Source: Pseudomonas syringae
Lineage (GTDB): Bacteria > Pseudomonadota > Gammaproteobacteria > Pseudomonadales > Pseudomonadaceae
DNA: 64,000 nt
Assembly: GCF_001698815.1 (NCBI RefSeq)
Contig: NZ_LGSI01000056.1
Coordinates: 149,535-213,534 of the forward strand
Reading direction: 5' to 3'
Part shown: positions 56,014 to 64,000 of the stretch, piece by piece
Layout of the letters: every line of letters begins with the position of its first letter
How positions within the stretch are numbered: position 1 is the stretch's first letter
Program-made: the position numbers and the translations under genes
Notes under the pieces: model-generated
Told to the model about the DNA's origin: nothing
What the model saw: only the letters and a program-made list of their open reading frames with translations
Databases searched by the model: none

Positions 56014-57192
56014 TTATTTAGAAAGAAAGCGCATCCCTTCTTCCAAACCGCGCAAGGTCAGCGGATACATCTGATCTTCGATCAAGTCCCGCACGATATT
56101 GGTCGAAGTGGTATAGGCCCAGGCGTCTTTCGGGTAGGGGTTGATCCAGATGAGTTTCTTGAACTTGGCGGTGAAGCGTTGCATCCACAAGTAACCGGGC
56201 TCTTCGTTCCAGTGTTCAACACTGCCGCCCGCTTGAGTGATCTCGTAAGGCGCCATTGAGGCGTCGCCGATGAAGATGACTTTGTAGTCTGCGCCATATT
56301 TATGCAGCAGATCTTGAGTGGAAGTGCGCTCCGAGCCGCGGCGGGAGTTGTTCTTCCAGACCGATTCATAAATGAAGTTATGGAAGTAAAAGTATTCCAG
56401 GTGTTTGAACTCGGTCTTGCAGGCCGAAAACAACTCTTCGCAGATCTTCACGTGGGCGTCCATCGAGCCGCCGATGTCGAACAGCAGCAATAACTTGATG
56501 GTATTGCGCCGTTCCGGGCGCATCTGGATATTCAGCAGTCCGGCGTCGCGAGCGGTGTGGTCGATAGTGCCGTCGATGTCCAATTCTTCGGCCGCACCCT
56601 GGCGTGCAAACTTGCGCAGGCGGCGCAGGGCGATCTTGATGTTGCGGGTGCCCAGTTCCACTTGATCGTCGAGGTTCTTGTACTCGCGCTGATCCCAGAC
56701 CTTGACCGCCTTGCCCTTGCGCTCGCCAGCATCGCCCACCCGAATGCCTTCCGGGTTATAGCCACCCGAGCCGAACGGGCTGGTGCCGCCGGTGCCGATC
56801 CATTTGTTGCCGCCCGCGTGGCGCTCTTTCTGTTCTTCGAGGCGTTTCTTGAACTCCTCGATGAGTTTGTCCAGGCCGCCCAGCGATTGAATCTGCGCGC
56901 GCTCTTCTTCGCTCAGTGAACGCTCGAACTCCTTGCGCAGCCAGTCTTCGGGGATCAACGCCTTGAGATGGTCATCGAGCTTTTCCAGGCCGTTGAAGTA
57001 GGCGCCGAATGCCCGGTCGAACTTGTCGAAATGACGTTCGTCCTTGACCAGGATCGTGCGCGCCAGATAGTAGAATTCGTCCATGTCAGCGAAGGTGACT
57101 CGCTGTTTCAGGGCGTTGATCAGGTCCAGTAGTTCGCGCACCGAGACCGGCACCTTGGCTGCGCGCATTTCGTTGAACAGGTTGAGCAGCAT
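56014..57192 (-). CDS. VWA domain protein (CoxE-like)
   Basis: 392 aa. The C-terminal half is a von Willebrand A domain with the metal-site motif LLFDIGGSMDAH (about 235-246; DxGxS), then an Asp in IGDASMAPYE. The N-terminal half is helical, with charged segments and a Gly-rich linker (GTGGTSPFGSGGYNPEG). Its gene directly follows a MoxR-type ATPase gene (21 bp gap). Such pairs act as chaperone machines for metal-cofactor insertion or complex assembly; the client here is unknown. Confidence 0.88.
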   Translation of the reverse strand: MLLNLFNEMRAAKVPVSVRELLDLINALKQRVTFADMDEFYYLARTILVKDERHFDKFDRAFGAYFNGLEKLDDHLKALIPEDWLRKEFERSLSEEERAQIQSLGGLDKLIEEFKKRLEEQKERHAGGNKWIGTGGTSPFGSGGYNPEGIRVGDAGERKGKAVKVWDQREYKNLDDQVELGTRNIKIALRRLRKFARQGAAEELDIDGTIDHTARDAGLLNIQMRPERRNTIKLLLLFDIGGSMDAHVKICEELFSACKTEFKHLEYFYFHNFIYESVWKNNSRRGSERTSTQDLLHKYGADYKVIFIGDASMAPYEITQAGGSVEHWNEEPGYLWMQRFTAKFKKLIWINPYPKDAWAYTTSTNIVRDLIEDQMYPLTLRGLEEGMRFLSK

Positions 57193-57213
57193 GGCTGTCG
57201 TCTCTCCGCAGGA

Positions 57214-58059
57214 TCAGCGATTGCCGCGACGGCTCATGAACGCCAGTCGTTCCAATAGCTGAACGTCCTGCTCATTTTTGACCAGCGCCCCGGCCAGCGG
57301 CGGAATGGCCTTGGTCGGATCGCGCTCGCGCAGCACCGCTTCGCCAATGTTGTCGGCCATCAGCAGCTTCAGCCAGTCGACCAGTTCCGAGGTGGAAGGC
57401 TTTTTCTTCAGACCGGGCACTTTGCGCACATCGAAAAACACGTCCAGCGCTTCGCTGACCAGCTCTTTCTTGATGTCCGGATAATGCACATCGACGATTT
57501 TCTGCAGGGTCGGGCGATCAGGGAAGGCAATGTAGTGAAAGAAGCAGCGGCGCAGGAAGGCGTCTGGCAGCTCTTTTTCGTTGTTGGAAGTAATGATGAT
57601 GATCGGCCGGATTTTGGCCTTGATGGTCTCGTCGATTTCGTAAACGTAGAACTCCATCTTGTCGAGTTCTTGCAGCAAATCGTTGGGGAATTCGATGTCG
57701 GCCTTGTCGATTTCGTCGATCAGCAGAATAACGCGCTCTTCGGCTTCGAAGGCTTCCCAGAGCTTGCCCTTCTTCAGGTAGTTGCGCACATCGTGGACTT
57801 TATCCACACCCAGTTGCGAATCGCGCAGACGGCTGACGGCATCGTATTCATAAAGGCCCTGATGCGCCTTGGTGGTGGACTTGATGTGCCAGGTGATCAA
57901 TTTGGCGCCGAAGGACTCGGCCAGTTGTTCGGCGAGCATGGTCTTGCCCGTGCCGGGTTCACCTTTGACCAGCAGCGGGCGCTCCAGGGTAATTGCCGCG
58001 TTGACTGCCAGCTTGAGGTCGTCAGTGGCGACGTATGCGCGGGTGCCTTCAAACTTCAT
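57214..58059 (-). CDS. MoxR-type AAA+ ATPase
   Basis: 281 aa from the ATG at 58059 (GAGGA upstream). Walker A is GEPGTGKTML (about 33-42), Walker B ILLIDEIDKAD (about 110-120), sensor 1 IIIITSNNEKELPDAFLRRC, with the arginine-finger LRRCFFHYI. It resembles the MoxR branch found beside CoxE-like VWA proteins. Expected to remodel client proteins together with the VWA partner. The frame is open 57 codons upstream with no similarity, so it is trimmed. Confidence 0.9.
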   Translation of the reverse strand: MKFEGTRAYVATDDLKLAVNAAITLERPLLVKGEPGTGKTMLAEQLAESFGAKLITWHIKSTTKAHQGLYEYDAVSRLRDSQLGVDKVHDVRNYLKKGKLWEAFEAEERVILLIDEIDKADIEFPNDLLQELDKMEFYVYEIDETIKAKIRPIIIITSNNEKELPDAFLRRCFFHYIAFPDRPTLQKIVDVHYPDIKKELVSEALDVFFDVRKVPGLKKKPSTSELVDWLKLLMADNIGEAVLRERDPTKAIPPLAGALVKNEQDVQLLERLAFMSRRGNR

Positions 58060-58180
58060 CGGTAAATCCTCGAACAAGGTGTGCGGACTATAACGCGCAG
58101 CCCCGGCCACTGTGAACGCAGACCGGGCATTCAATCGGTGAATGGGCGGTCGCGGGGTGGCGCTTTTAAGCTGAATTGAC

Positions 58181-59248
58181 CTAACCCTTGCTCCCGTCAT
58201 ACCGCGCGTTGAACGCCTGGACGAACGCATTGCGTAGAATCTGCAAAAACGCCTGAAACGCGCTGATGTCCTGTTTGTGCACGCTGCCGCTGAGGTTCAC
58301 GCGGGTGGCGAACTGGTTTTTGCTCTGGTTTTTCAGCACGGTTTCGCTGGTGCCAACCACCGCTTCCCAGATCGAACGGAAGAAGCCTTTGTTCTGATTC
58401 TCGACATCCTGCTGCCAGTTAAAGACATCAACGTCGCGCAGCAGCGGCTTGATATAACCGGTCAGTTGCCCTTTGTTGGCCTGCGCTTCAATGACCAGAT
58501 CGCCGCTGCCGGCGTTGAAGTCGAACTTGCCGTACGCCGAAGCAAAGTCGTTGAGGCGCTTGAGTTCGATGTCGGTGGCGCGCAGGCGGAAGTCAAAGTC
58601 TTCGAAGTTGCTGAACGGATCGAACGTCGCCGACGATTCCAGATTCGCGTGGCCCAGCAACAGTGCCTTGCCTTCGAAACGCGCGTCACGTTTGCCTTCG
58701 ACGTCTTCGACATTGGTCAGGTTATAAAGGCTGGCATTGACCTTGTCGGCTTCGATTTTCACCTTCGGTGTGGTGGTGAAGTTGTTGAAGGTGATAATCC
58801 CGTCCTGAATGCGCACTTCGTTGAGCGTGATGGGCAACAGCTTGTTCATCTGCGCGCGCCAGTCAGTGCCCTGACCGGTCTGCGACGCTTGTTTGTTGGC
58901 GCCGCCATCGACGAAGTTCAGCTCCGGACGCTGAAACACTACTTCGGCCACCACCGCGTGGTCGTACCACAGCGAATGCCAGCTGACGGCCAGGTCGATG
59001 ACCGGTACTTTGACGAACGGCACTGGCACCTTGCCGTCGACCTTGACGATATTCAGCCCGTTGATCCTGTACGCCCCGCGCCACAAAGCCAGGTCGACAT
59101 CCGTGACCTGTCCGCGGTAATCGCCCATTTCGGCGAGTTTGTCGTTCAAATAGTTGCGCACCACATAGGGGAGGGCGATGTGCACAGCAATCAGCAGCAC
59201 GACGATTCCCGCGAGGGTCCAGAGTGGCCAGCTGTAGCGACGTTTCAT
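58181..59248 (-). CDS. AsmA-like DUF748 domain protein
   Basis: 355 aa. An N-terminal signal anchor (about 7-29, LWTLAGIVVLLIAVHIALPYV) is followed by a long periplasmic region with the DUF748/AsmA pattern: VRNYLNDKLAEMGDYRGQVTDVDL near the start, and repeated beta-rich segments (ELNFVDGG, NEVRIQDGIITFNN). Related AsmA-like proteins bridge inner and outer membranes and move phospholipids; a transport role here is inference. At 355 aa it is far shorter than the large DUF748 members. Confidence 0.8.
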   Translation of the reverse strand: MKRRYSWPLWTLAGIVVLLIAVHIALPYVVRNYLNDKLAEMGDYRGQVTDVDLALWRGAYRINGLNIVKVDGKVPVPFVKVPVIDLAVSWHSLWYDHAVVAEVVFQRPELNFVDGGANKQASQTGQGTDWRAQMNKLLPITLNEVRIQDGIITFNNFTTTPKVKIEADKVNASLYNLTNVEDVEGKRDARFEGKALLLGHANLESSATFDPFSNFEDFDFRLRATDIELKRLNDFASAYGKFDFNAGSGDLVIEAQANKGQLTGYIKPLLRDVDVFNWQQDVENQNKGFFRSIWEAVVGTSETVLKNQSKNQFATRVNLSGSVHKQDISAFQAFLQILRNAFVQAFNARYDGSKG

Positions 59249-59385
59249 GGTAGCGGTCTCGGGTTTTGTTCAGTGGTTGACTGCATGCGCGCGCATCCGT
59301 TCGCTGCGACTGGACGGCCGCAGGGCTGGGGGCATAGGCTTTGGTTTTTCAAAGTCCCTAAATGAACGTGCACAAGGACACCACC

Positions 59386-60360
59386 ATGAGCCGTATCTAC
59401 GCTGACAACGCCCATTCAATCGGCAACACACCCCTGGTGCAGATCAATCGCATCGCCCCGCGCGGGGTTACCATCCTGGCCAAGATCGAAGGGCGCAATC
59501 CGGGCTACTCGGTGAAATGCCGGATCGGCGCCAGCATGATCTGGGATGCTGAAAGCAAGGGCAAACTCAAGCCCGGCATGACTATTGTCGAACCGACCTC
59601 AGGCAATACCGGCATTGGCCTGGCTTTCGTCGCCGCCGCCCGTGGCTATAAATTGATGCTGACCATGCCGGCCTCGATGAGTATCGAACGCCGCAAAGTG
59701 CTCAAGGCGCTGGGTGCCGAGCTGGTGTTGACCGAACCCGCCAAAGGTATGAAAGGCGCCATCGAAAAGGCCGAAGCACTGCTGGCCAGCGATCCTGAAA
59801 AATTCTTCATGCCGGCCCAGTTCGAGAACCCGGCGAACCCGGCCATCCACGAAAAAACCACGGGCCCGGAAATTTGGAACGACACTGACGGCGCCATTGA
59901 TGTGCTGGTCGCCGGCGTCGGCACCGGCGGCACGATTACCGGCGTGTCGCGCTACATCAAGAACACAGCGGGCAAGCCTATTCTGTCTGTGGCGGTCGAA
60001 CCCCTCGGTTCACCGATCATCACCCAGGCGCGTGCCGGTGAAGAGATCAAACCCAGCCCGCACAAGATTCAGGGCATCGGCGCCGGGTTCATCCCGAAAA
60101 ACCTGGACCTGTCACTGGTCGACCGGGTGGAACTGGTCAGCGATGAGGAAGCCAAAACCATGGCACTGCGCTTGATGCAGGAAGAAGGTATTTTGTGCGG
60201 GATTTCCTGCGGCGCCGCCATGGCGGCAGCGGTGCGCATGGCCGAAACGCCGGAAATGCAGGGCAAGACGATCGTGGTGATCCTGCCGGATTCCGGCGAG
60301 CGTTATTTGTCGAGCATGTTGTTCAGCGATCTGTTTACCGACCAGGAGCTGCAACAGTAA
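59386..60360 (+). CDS. cysK: Cysteine synthase A
   Basis: O-acetylserine sulfhydrylase, a PLP enzyme making cysteine from O-acetylserine and sulfide. 324 aa from the ATG at 59386 (AAGGA upstream). PLP-binding Lys is in [11 protein letters not shown] (about residue 43), the substrate loop is TSGNTGIG (about 70-77), the phosphate-binding loop GTGGTITG, and a C-terminal PDSGERYLS signature. An ATG eight codons upstream is possible. It lies head-to-head with the DUF748 gene. Confidence 0.95.
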   Translation: MSRIYADNAHSIGNTPLVQINRIAPRGVTILAKIEGRNPGYSVKCRIGASMIWDAESKGKLKPGMTIVEPTSGNTGIGLAFVAAARGYKLMLTMPASMSIERRKVLKALGAELVLTEPAKGMKGAIEKAEALLASDPEKFFMPAQFENPANPAIHEKTTGPEIWNDTDGAIDVLVAGVGTGGTITGVSRYIKNTAGKPILSVAVEPLGSPIITQARAGEEIKPSPHKIQGIGAGFIPKNLDLSLVDRVELVSDEEAKTMALRLMQEEGILCGISCGAAMAAAVRMAETPEMQGKTIVVILPDSGERYLSSMLFSDLFTDQELQQ

Positions 60361-60382
60361 CAATATCTTTAGTCTTGCCAGC

Positions 60383-60411
60383 TTTTGGTAAGGTCGGCTT
60401 GCGTTTATGAT
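60383..60411 (+). promoter_or_regulatory. Candidate promoter upstream of lpxO
   Basis: TATGAT (60406-60411) with a weak T-rich -35 region about 17 bp upstream. Transcription would begin at about 60418, at the foot of the following hairpin. Confidence 0.4.
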
Positions 60412-60415
60412 GGCC

Positions 60416-60469
60416 GGCTCGCGAACCGCAAAGGGGTTGTTCCAGATCATTCTGGGCGGTTCGCCAGCC
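60416..60469 (+). other. Structured leader hairpin upstream of lpxO
   Basis: A 14-bp stem with one mismatch (60416-60429 with 60456-60469) encloses a second perfect stem CCAGA-TCAT-TCTGG. There is no U-tract, 70 bp remain before lpxO, and it lies 56 bp after cysK. It could be a 5'-UTR structure or, less likely, a cysK terminator. Confidence 0.5.
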
Positions 60470-60537
60470 GCATAAGATCCATGATTTTCCAGCACTACGT
60501 TCAGCGCTTGGCCATTGCCTGTTTCGAGGAGAGTTAG

Positions 60538-61476
60538 ATGACGTTTTCATTTGCTGCCAAGGCATCGATCCTGATGCTATTTCTGGCCAGCACGCTGTAC
60601 GTGCATCTGCGCGGTAAAGCGCGGTTGCCGCTGCTACGTCAGTTTGTTAACCACTCGGCGCTGTTCGCACCTTATAACGCCTTGATGTACCTGTTTTCCA
60701 AAGTGCCGTCCAAGCCGTACCTGAACCGTCAGGACTTCCCTGAGCTGGACGTGCTGAAGAACAATTGGGAAACCATCCGCGACGAGGCCATGCACCTGTT
60801 CGACGAAGGCTATATTCGTGCCGCCGAAAAGAACAACGACGCCGGTTTCGGTTCGTTCTTCAAGAAGGGCTGGAAGCGGTTTTACCTCAAGTGGTACGAC
60901 AAGGCGTTGCCTTCCGCCGAAGCGCTCTGCCCAAAGACCGTGGCATTGGTCAACAGCATTCCCAACGTCAAAGGCGCCATGTTCGCGTTGTTGCCGGGTG
61001 ACAGCCATTTGAACCCGCATCGCGACCCGTTCGCCGGTTCTTTGCGTTATCACCTGGGCTTGTCGACGCCCAACTCCGATGACTGCCGCATTTATGTCGA
61101 CGGTCAGGTGTACGCCTGGCGTGACGGGGAAGACGTGATGTTCGACGAAACCTACGTGCATTGGGTCAAGAACCAGACCGACAAAACCCGCGTCATCCTG
61201 TTCTGCGACATCGAACGCCCGTTGCGCAGCCGCATCATGACGCGCATCAATCGTTGGGTCAGCGCCTGGCTGGGCCGCGCCACCGCGCCGCAGAACCTGG
61301 ATGATGAACGCGTCGGCGGCATCAATCGCGCCTACGCCTGGAGCAAGAGCTTCAGCGACGTCTTCAGCGGCAAGGTCAAACAACTCAAACGCAAGCATCC
61401 CAAGGCTTATCGGGTATTGCGCCCGTTGCTGGCAGTGGTGGTGCTGACGTTGCTGGGTTATTGGTTGTTTGGTTGA
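60538..61476 (+). CDS. lpxO: Lipid A hydroxylase LpxO-like (Asp/Asn beta-hydroxylase family)
   Basis: Fe(II)/2-oxoglutarate dioxygenase expected to 2-hydroxylate a secondary acyl chain of lipid A on the cytoplasmic face of the inner membrane. 312 aa with GAGGAG upstream. An N-terminal membrane anchor (about 7-24) and a C-terminal one (about 294-311) flank the catalytic domain. The iron ligands are in NPHRDPFAGSLRYHLGLS (His-x-Asp, about 160-164, as family knowledge suggests) and DETYVHWVKNQT. P. aeruginosa has two such genes; which one this equals is uncertain. Confidence 0.88.
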   Translation: MTFSFAAKASILMLFLASTLYVHLRGKARLPLLRQFVNHSALFAPYNALMYLFSKVPSKPYLNRQDFPELDVLKNNWETIRDEAMHLFDEGYIRAAEKNNDAGFGSFFKKGWKRFYLKWYDKALPSAEALCPKTVALVNSIPNVKGAMFALLPGDSHLNPHRDPFAGSLRYHLGLSTPNSDDCRIYVDGQVYAWRDGEDVMFDETYVHWVKNQTDKTRVILFCDIERPLRSRIMTRINRWVSAWLGRATAPQNLDDERVGGINRAYAWSKSFSDVFSGKVKQLKRKHPKAYRVLRPLLAVVVLTLLGYWLFG

Positions 61477-61727
61477 AATAAACCTCGCCCACACGATGAA
61501 TCATTCGTAGGACCGGATTTATCCGGGAGGGGGCCTGTCTCGTCGCGACGTGATGACCTGACAAAACCCGATACTTTAAGACCGACGCCCTCGCGAATAA
61601 ATTCGCTCCTACGGAGCGCGGGCCCGCCTGCTATTGCTTAACTCGTGTGCCGCTGGTTATAGTCGGCGCTGGCATTGCTGAAACCTTTTGTTGCAATGCC
61701 TCCTCATCCCTCAAGAAGACGAGCGCC
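61477..61727. other. Intergenic region with REPIN after lpxO
   Basis: The first half is the REPIN at 61507-61612. The rest (61613-61727) shows nothing definite. Confidence 0.4.
61507..61612. repeat. REPIN with two different REP arms
   Basis: The left arm GTAGGACCGGATTTATCCGG... and right arm ...CGCGAATAAATTCGCTCCTAC form the inverted outer ends, but with different palindromic cores. The element is therefore a hybrid of two REP subtypes. About 65 bp lie between arms. Confidence 0.75.
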
Positions 61728-61883
61728 ATGCCTGCTTCCCACGTTCAGTTGAAGTTCGACGCCGCAGCTTTTGCTGCTGCCGAGCCGTGTGGATGCAAAC
61801 AGCTCTCCTTCATGCGTTACCCGCCACCTTCCCCTGTGTACACGTCGGTTGCAGCACCGCCAGGCGTCGTCCTGCCGGTTTGA
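61728..61883 (+). CDS. Possible 51-residue ORF upstream of the DMT transporter
   Basis: A 51-codon ATG frame (MPASHVQLKFD...) rich in Ala, Pro and Ser, ending 116 bp before the transporter gene. No strong ribosome binding site and no recognisable domain, but it occupies the leader position. Could be a leader peptide or chance. Confidence 0.2.
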   Translation: MPASHVQLKFDAAAFAAAEPCGCKQLSFMRYPPPSPVYTSVAAPPGVVLPV

Positions 61884-61999
61884 TGGGCCGCTTCTAACCA
61901 AGCCGCGCCTGTCGATACAACCGCAAAAAAATCGAAAAACACATCGTTGGCCCGAACTTGCCGGGCCTGCCAATGCGTGTCCGATCACAGGTGGTATTC

Positions 62000-62857
62000 A
62001 TGTTCATCAATACAAAACTGGCTTCGTTGGCCACTACAACGTTATTTGTCCTGCTGTGGAGCAGCGGAGCGATTTTCTCCAAGTGGGGGCTGGCCCACGC
62101 GTCACCGTTTGCTTTTCTACTGATCCGCTTCCTGCTGGCACTGATCGCCCTTGCAGTATTGATCCCGATGCTGGGCTACAAGCTGCCCGTTACCGGCAAA
62201 CCGCTGCTGTATGCCGCAGCGACCGGTGCCGTGTTACTGGGGGCTTATCAGATTTTCTATCTGCTGGCGCTGGACCTGAAAGTCACGCCCGGTGTGATGG
62301 CGACCATCATGGGCGTGCAGCCGATCCTCACTGCGGTGGTCATGGAGCGCAATCGGGCCTGGACGCGCCTGTTCGGTCTGGGCCTGGGATTGGCCGGATT
62401 GATTCTGGTGGTCTATCAGAGTATCGGTCTGGGCGGGATGTCCATGGCGGGCATGCTGTTTGGCTTGTTGGCGATGATCAGCATGACCTGCGGCTCGATC
62501 ATGCAAAAGCGCATCACCGATAACCCGCTGGGAACGCTGCCGGTGCAATACCTGGCCGGCGCGCTGCTGTGTGGCGTGTTCGTGCCGTTTCAGCCGTTCC
62601 ACTTCGAAATCAGCACCGGCTTCATCGTGCCGGTGCTGTGGATGGGGCTGGTGGTCTCGGTGCTGGCGACGTTCTTGCTGTATCGATTGATCGCCCAGGG
62701 CAATCTGGTCAACGTCACCAGCCTGTTCTATCTGGTCCCGGCAGTAACAGCGATCATGGACTACCTGATCTTCGGCAACCGCCTCGCGTTGCTGAGCCTG
62801 TTCGGCATGCTGCTGATCGTGGTGGGGCTGATGTTTGTGTTTCGTAAGCCGAGTTGA
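62000..62857 (+). CDS. EamA/DMT superfamily transporter 1
   Basis: 285-aa inner-membrane protein with ten predicted hydrophobic helices arranged as two EamA repeats (about 5-130 and 145-280). Motifs of the drug/metabolite transporter family include the start LFVLLWSSGAIFSKWG and YLLALDLKVTPGVMATIMGVQPILTAVV. The substrate (often amino acids or metabolites, exported) is unknown. The ATG at 62000 is used; upstream codons add a hydrophilic extension. Confidence 0.85.
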   Translation: MFINTKLASLATTTLFVLLWSSGAIFSKWGLAHASPFAFLLIRFLLALIALAVLIPMLGYKLPVTGKPLLYAAATGAVLLGAYQIFYLLALDLKVTPGVMATIMGVQPILTAVVMERNRAWTRLFGLGLGLAGLILVVYQSIGLGGMSMAGMLFGLLAMISMTCGSIMQKRITDNPLGTLPVQYLAGALLCGVFVPFQPFHFEISTGFIVPVLWMGLVVSVLATFLLYRLIAQGNLVNVTSLFYLVPAVTAIMDYLIFGNRLALLSLFGMLLIVVGLMFVFRKPS

Positions 62858-62894
62858 CGCCTGACTGCGGCGGCGCACTTTCCCGCAATGGCCC

Positions 62895-62946
62895 GTAGGA
62901 GCGGCTTCAGCCGCGAGGGCTTGCTCCCGGCTGAAGCCGGTCCTAC
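62895..62946. repeat. Compact REP pair
   Basis: GTAGGAGCGGCTTCAGCCGC... and ...CCGGCTGAAGCCGGTCCTAC as inverted arms with only about 8-10 bp between. It lies between the convergent ends of two DMT transporter genes. Confidence 0.85.
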
Positions 62947-62968
62947 AGCCGGTGCTACCTCCTGAAAA

Positions 62969-63871
62969 TCAATGTGCCTTCGCCGACGCAACAGCCGCAG
63001 GCTTCAACACCAGCCACAACGCCACTGCGATCAGCGCGCCGCCATACAGGTGCGCCATGGACAGCGGCTCATCCAGCAGCAACGCGCCCCACAGCACGCC
63101 AAATGGCGGGATCATGAAGGTTACGGTCATGGAGCTGAGCGGGCCGATGCTGCTCATCAGGCGGAAATACAGAATGTAGGCGAACGCCGTGCAAATCAGG
63201 CCCAACCCAAGCAGCGACAACCACACGTTAATACCACCCCAAGTCGCCGGAGGATCGGTGAACACTCTATAGCCGAACAATGGCAGAAGCAGCAGAGTCG
63301 CGCCGAGCATGCTGCCCAGCGCCGAAAGTCGACTGTCCAGACCGCCTTGCTGATCCAGCCAGCGTCGGGTCAGGAATCCTGCGAACGCGTAGCAGGTCGT
63401 CGCCAGCAGGCAGGCCAGTGCGCCGGTCAGCAATTCCAGATTGAATGCCACCGGCCCTGCGCGCGTCAGGATCCCCACGCCAACCAGGCCGAGGAAGACG
63501 CCAATGATTTTCACCGTCGAGAGTTTTTCGCTGAAGAACAGGCCGCCGACCAGGACGCCCATCAGCGGCGTAGTCGCGTTGAAGATCGACGAATAACCGG
63601 CTGGCATGACCTGCGCCGCCAGCGAATACATGGTCGCTGGCAGCCCGGAGTTGATCACGCCCAGCATCATGCAGGTCTTGAGCTTGCCGCGAAAATCCCA
63701 GTCGATGCGCATCAGCCAGAGAATGACCAGGAGCCCGACCGCCGCAATCGATACGCGAAAAAAGGCAGTGGGCACGGTGCCTAGCACCGGCGCGATGATG
63801 CGCATGAACAAAAAGCTCGCGCCCCAGATCGCGGCGAGCGCGATCAGGCGAATAATGTCGGCGGGTTTCAT
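62969..63871 (-). CDS. EamA/DMT superfamily transporter 2
   Basis: 300 aa, ten hydrophobic helices in two EamA repeats. The N-terminal signature ALAAIWGASFLFMRIIAP is typical, and YSSIFNATTPLMGVLVGGLFFSEKLS ends the first repeat. Convergent with transporter 1 but only distantly similar, so not a recent duplicate. The start at 63871 (MKPADIIRL) is preferred over an upstream extension. Substrate unknown. Confidence 0.87.
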   Translation of the reverse strand: MKPADIIRLIALAAIWGASFLFMRIIAPVLGTVPTAFFRVSIAAVGLLVILWLMRIDWDFRGKLKTCMMLGVINSGLPATMYSLAAQVMPAGYSSIFNATTPLMGVLVGGLFFSEKLSTVKIIGVFLGLVGVGILTRAGPVAFNLELLTGALACLLATTCYAFAGFLTRRWLDQQGGLDSRLSALGSMLGATLLLLPLFGYRVFTDPPATWGGINVWLSLLGLGLICTAFAYILYFRLMSSIGPLSSMTVTFMIPPFGVLWGALLLDEPLSMAHLYGGALIAVALWLVLKPAAVASAKAH

Positions 63872-64000
63872 GGAAAGTCTTCCTTGGCAGAAGGCCGGGA
63901 GTTTTACCGGGAGGCGAGGGCGGTTGCAATCTTTGCTGACGATTTTGCTCACCCGTCCAGATGTCTCAGGCGCTGCTAAGCTGCGGCATACGAATCCAGC

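Noticed and set aside
61771-62523. 250-codon frame overlapping the first DMT transporter
   Set aside because: Most of it is an out-of-frame reading of the transporter, which has a clear ten-helix pattern.

Overview
This 64 kb window is chromosomal DNA of a Pseudomonas, most likely of the fluorescens/syringae lineage. The evidence is protein-level recognition, gene order and repeats. The block dinB-(lipoprotein)-proS-oprD-HIT-slyX-cold-shock protein-dps-aspS-yebC-ruvCAB-ybgC-tolQRAB-pal-cpoB-queE-queC-tRNA-Lys, then nadA-M48 protease-tusA-like-perM-bcp-gcvR-like-dapA-bamC-MBL-purC, is the order I recall from P. aeruginosa (about PA0956-PA1013). Intergenic REP/REPIN repeats of the types seen in P. 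fluorescens-like genomes are frequent. It is mostly ordinary core chromosome: coding density is high, strands alternate, and there is no phage, IS element or CRISPR array.

Layout. 0-9.6 kb: initiator tRNA-Met, dinB, a lipoprotein, proS, an OprD-type porin, HIT/slyX, a membrane-anchored cold-shock-domain protein, dps and a ribbon-helix-helix protein. 9.8-15 kb: aspS, yebC and ruvCAB (translation and Holliday-junction processing). 15.1-20.5 kb: the complete ybgC-tolQRAB-pal-cpoB envelope operon, closed by a terminator. 20.7-22.2 kb: queE, queC and tRNA-Lys. Queuosine synthesis itself acts on other (GUN) tRNAs. 22.2-24.9 kb: a variable spot downstream of tRNA-Lys holding a tandemly duplicated REPIN-terminator unit, a malate:quinone oxidoreductase with an apparent signal peptide, and a decayed copy of the tRNA-Lys 3' end with its terminator. 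24.9-34.1 kb: nadA, an M48 protease, a TusA-like protein, perM, bcp, a gcvR-like gene, and the dapA-bamC-MBL-purC run up to tRNA-Ser(CGA).

34.2-36.7 kb is the only clearly accessory stretch. Two paralogous, co-oriented type II toxin-antitoxin modules flank a tiny heptad-repeat membrane protein and a HAD phosphatase, directly downstream of tRNA-Ser. 37-64 kb: NAD-malic enzyme, an alkyltransferase with a possible Ada relic, eptA overlapping a methyltransferase gene, rnd-ycgL, several small conserved genes (ycgN, yajD, an RNA methyltransferase, a spermidine-synthase-like protein), oligopeptidase B, a glutamine amidotransferase, the pxpABC 5-oxoprolinase operon, a MoxR ATPase/VWA pair, an AsmA-like protein, cysK, lpxO and two DMT transporters.

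Functional themes. Envelope integrity is strongly represented: Tol-Pal, BamC, the M48 protease, the OprD porin, and two lipid A-modifying enzymes (EptA and LpxO). Malate can be oxidised by two routes encoded here (Mqo and MaeA). No obviously new multi-gene defence or biosynthetic system is visible. The best leads are the duplicated toxin-antitoxin region with its heptad-repeat protein, the tRNA-Lys remnant around mqo, the duplicated REPIN-terminator cassette, and a structured leader upstream of lpxO. All family assignments come from reading the translations; no database search was run.
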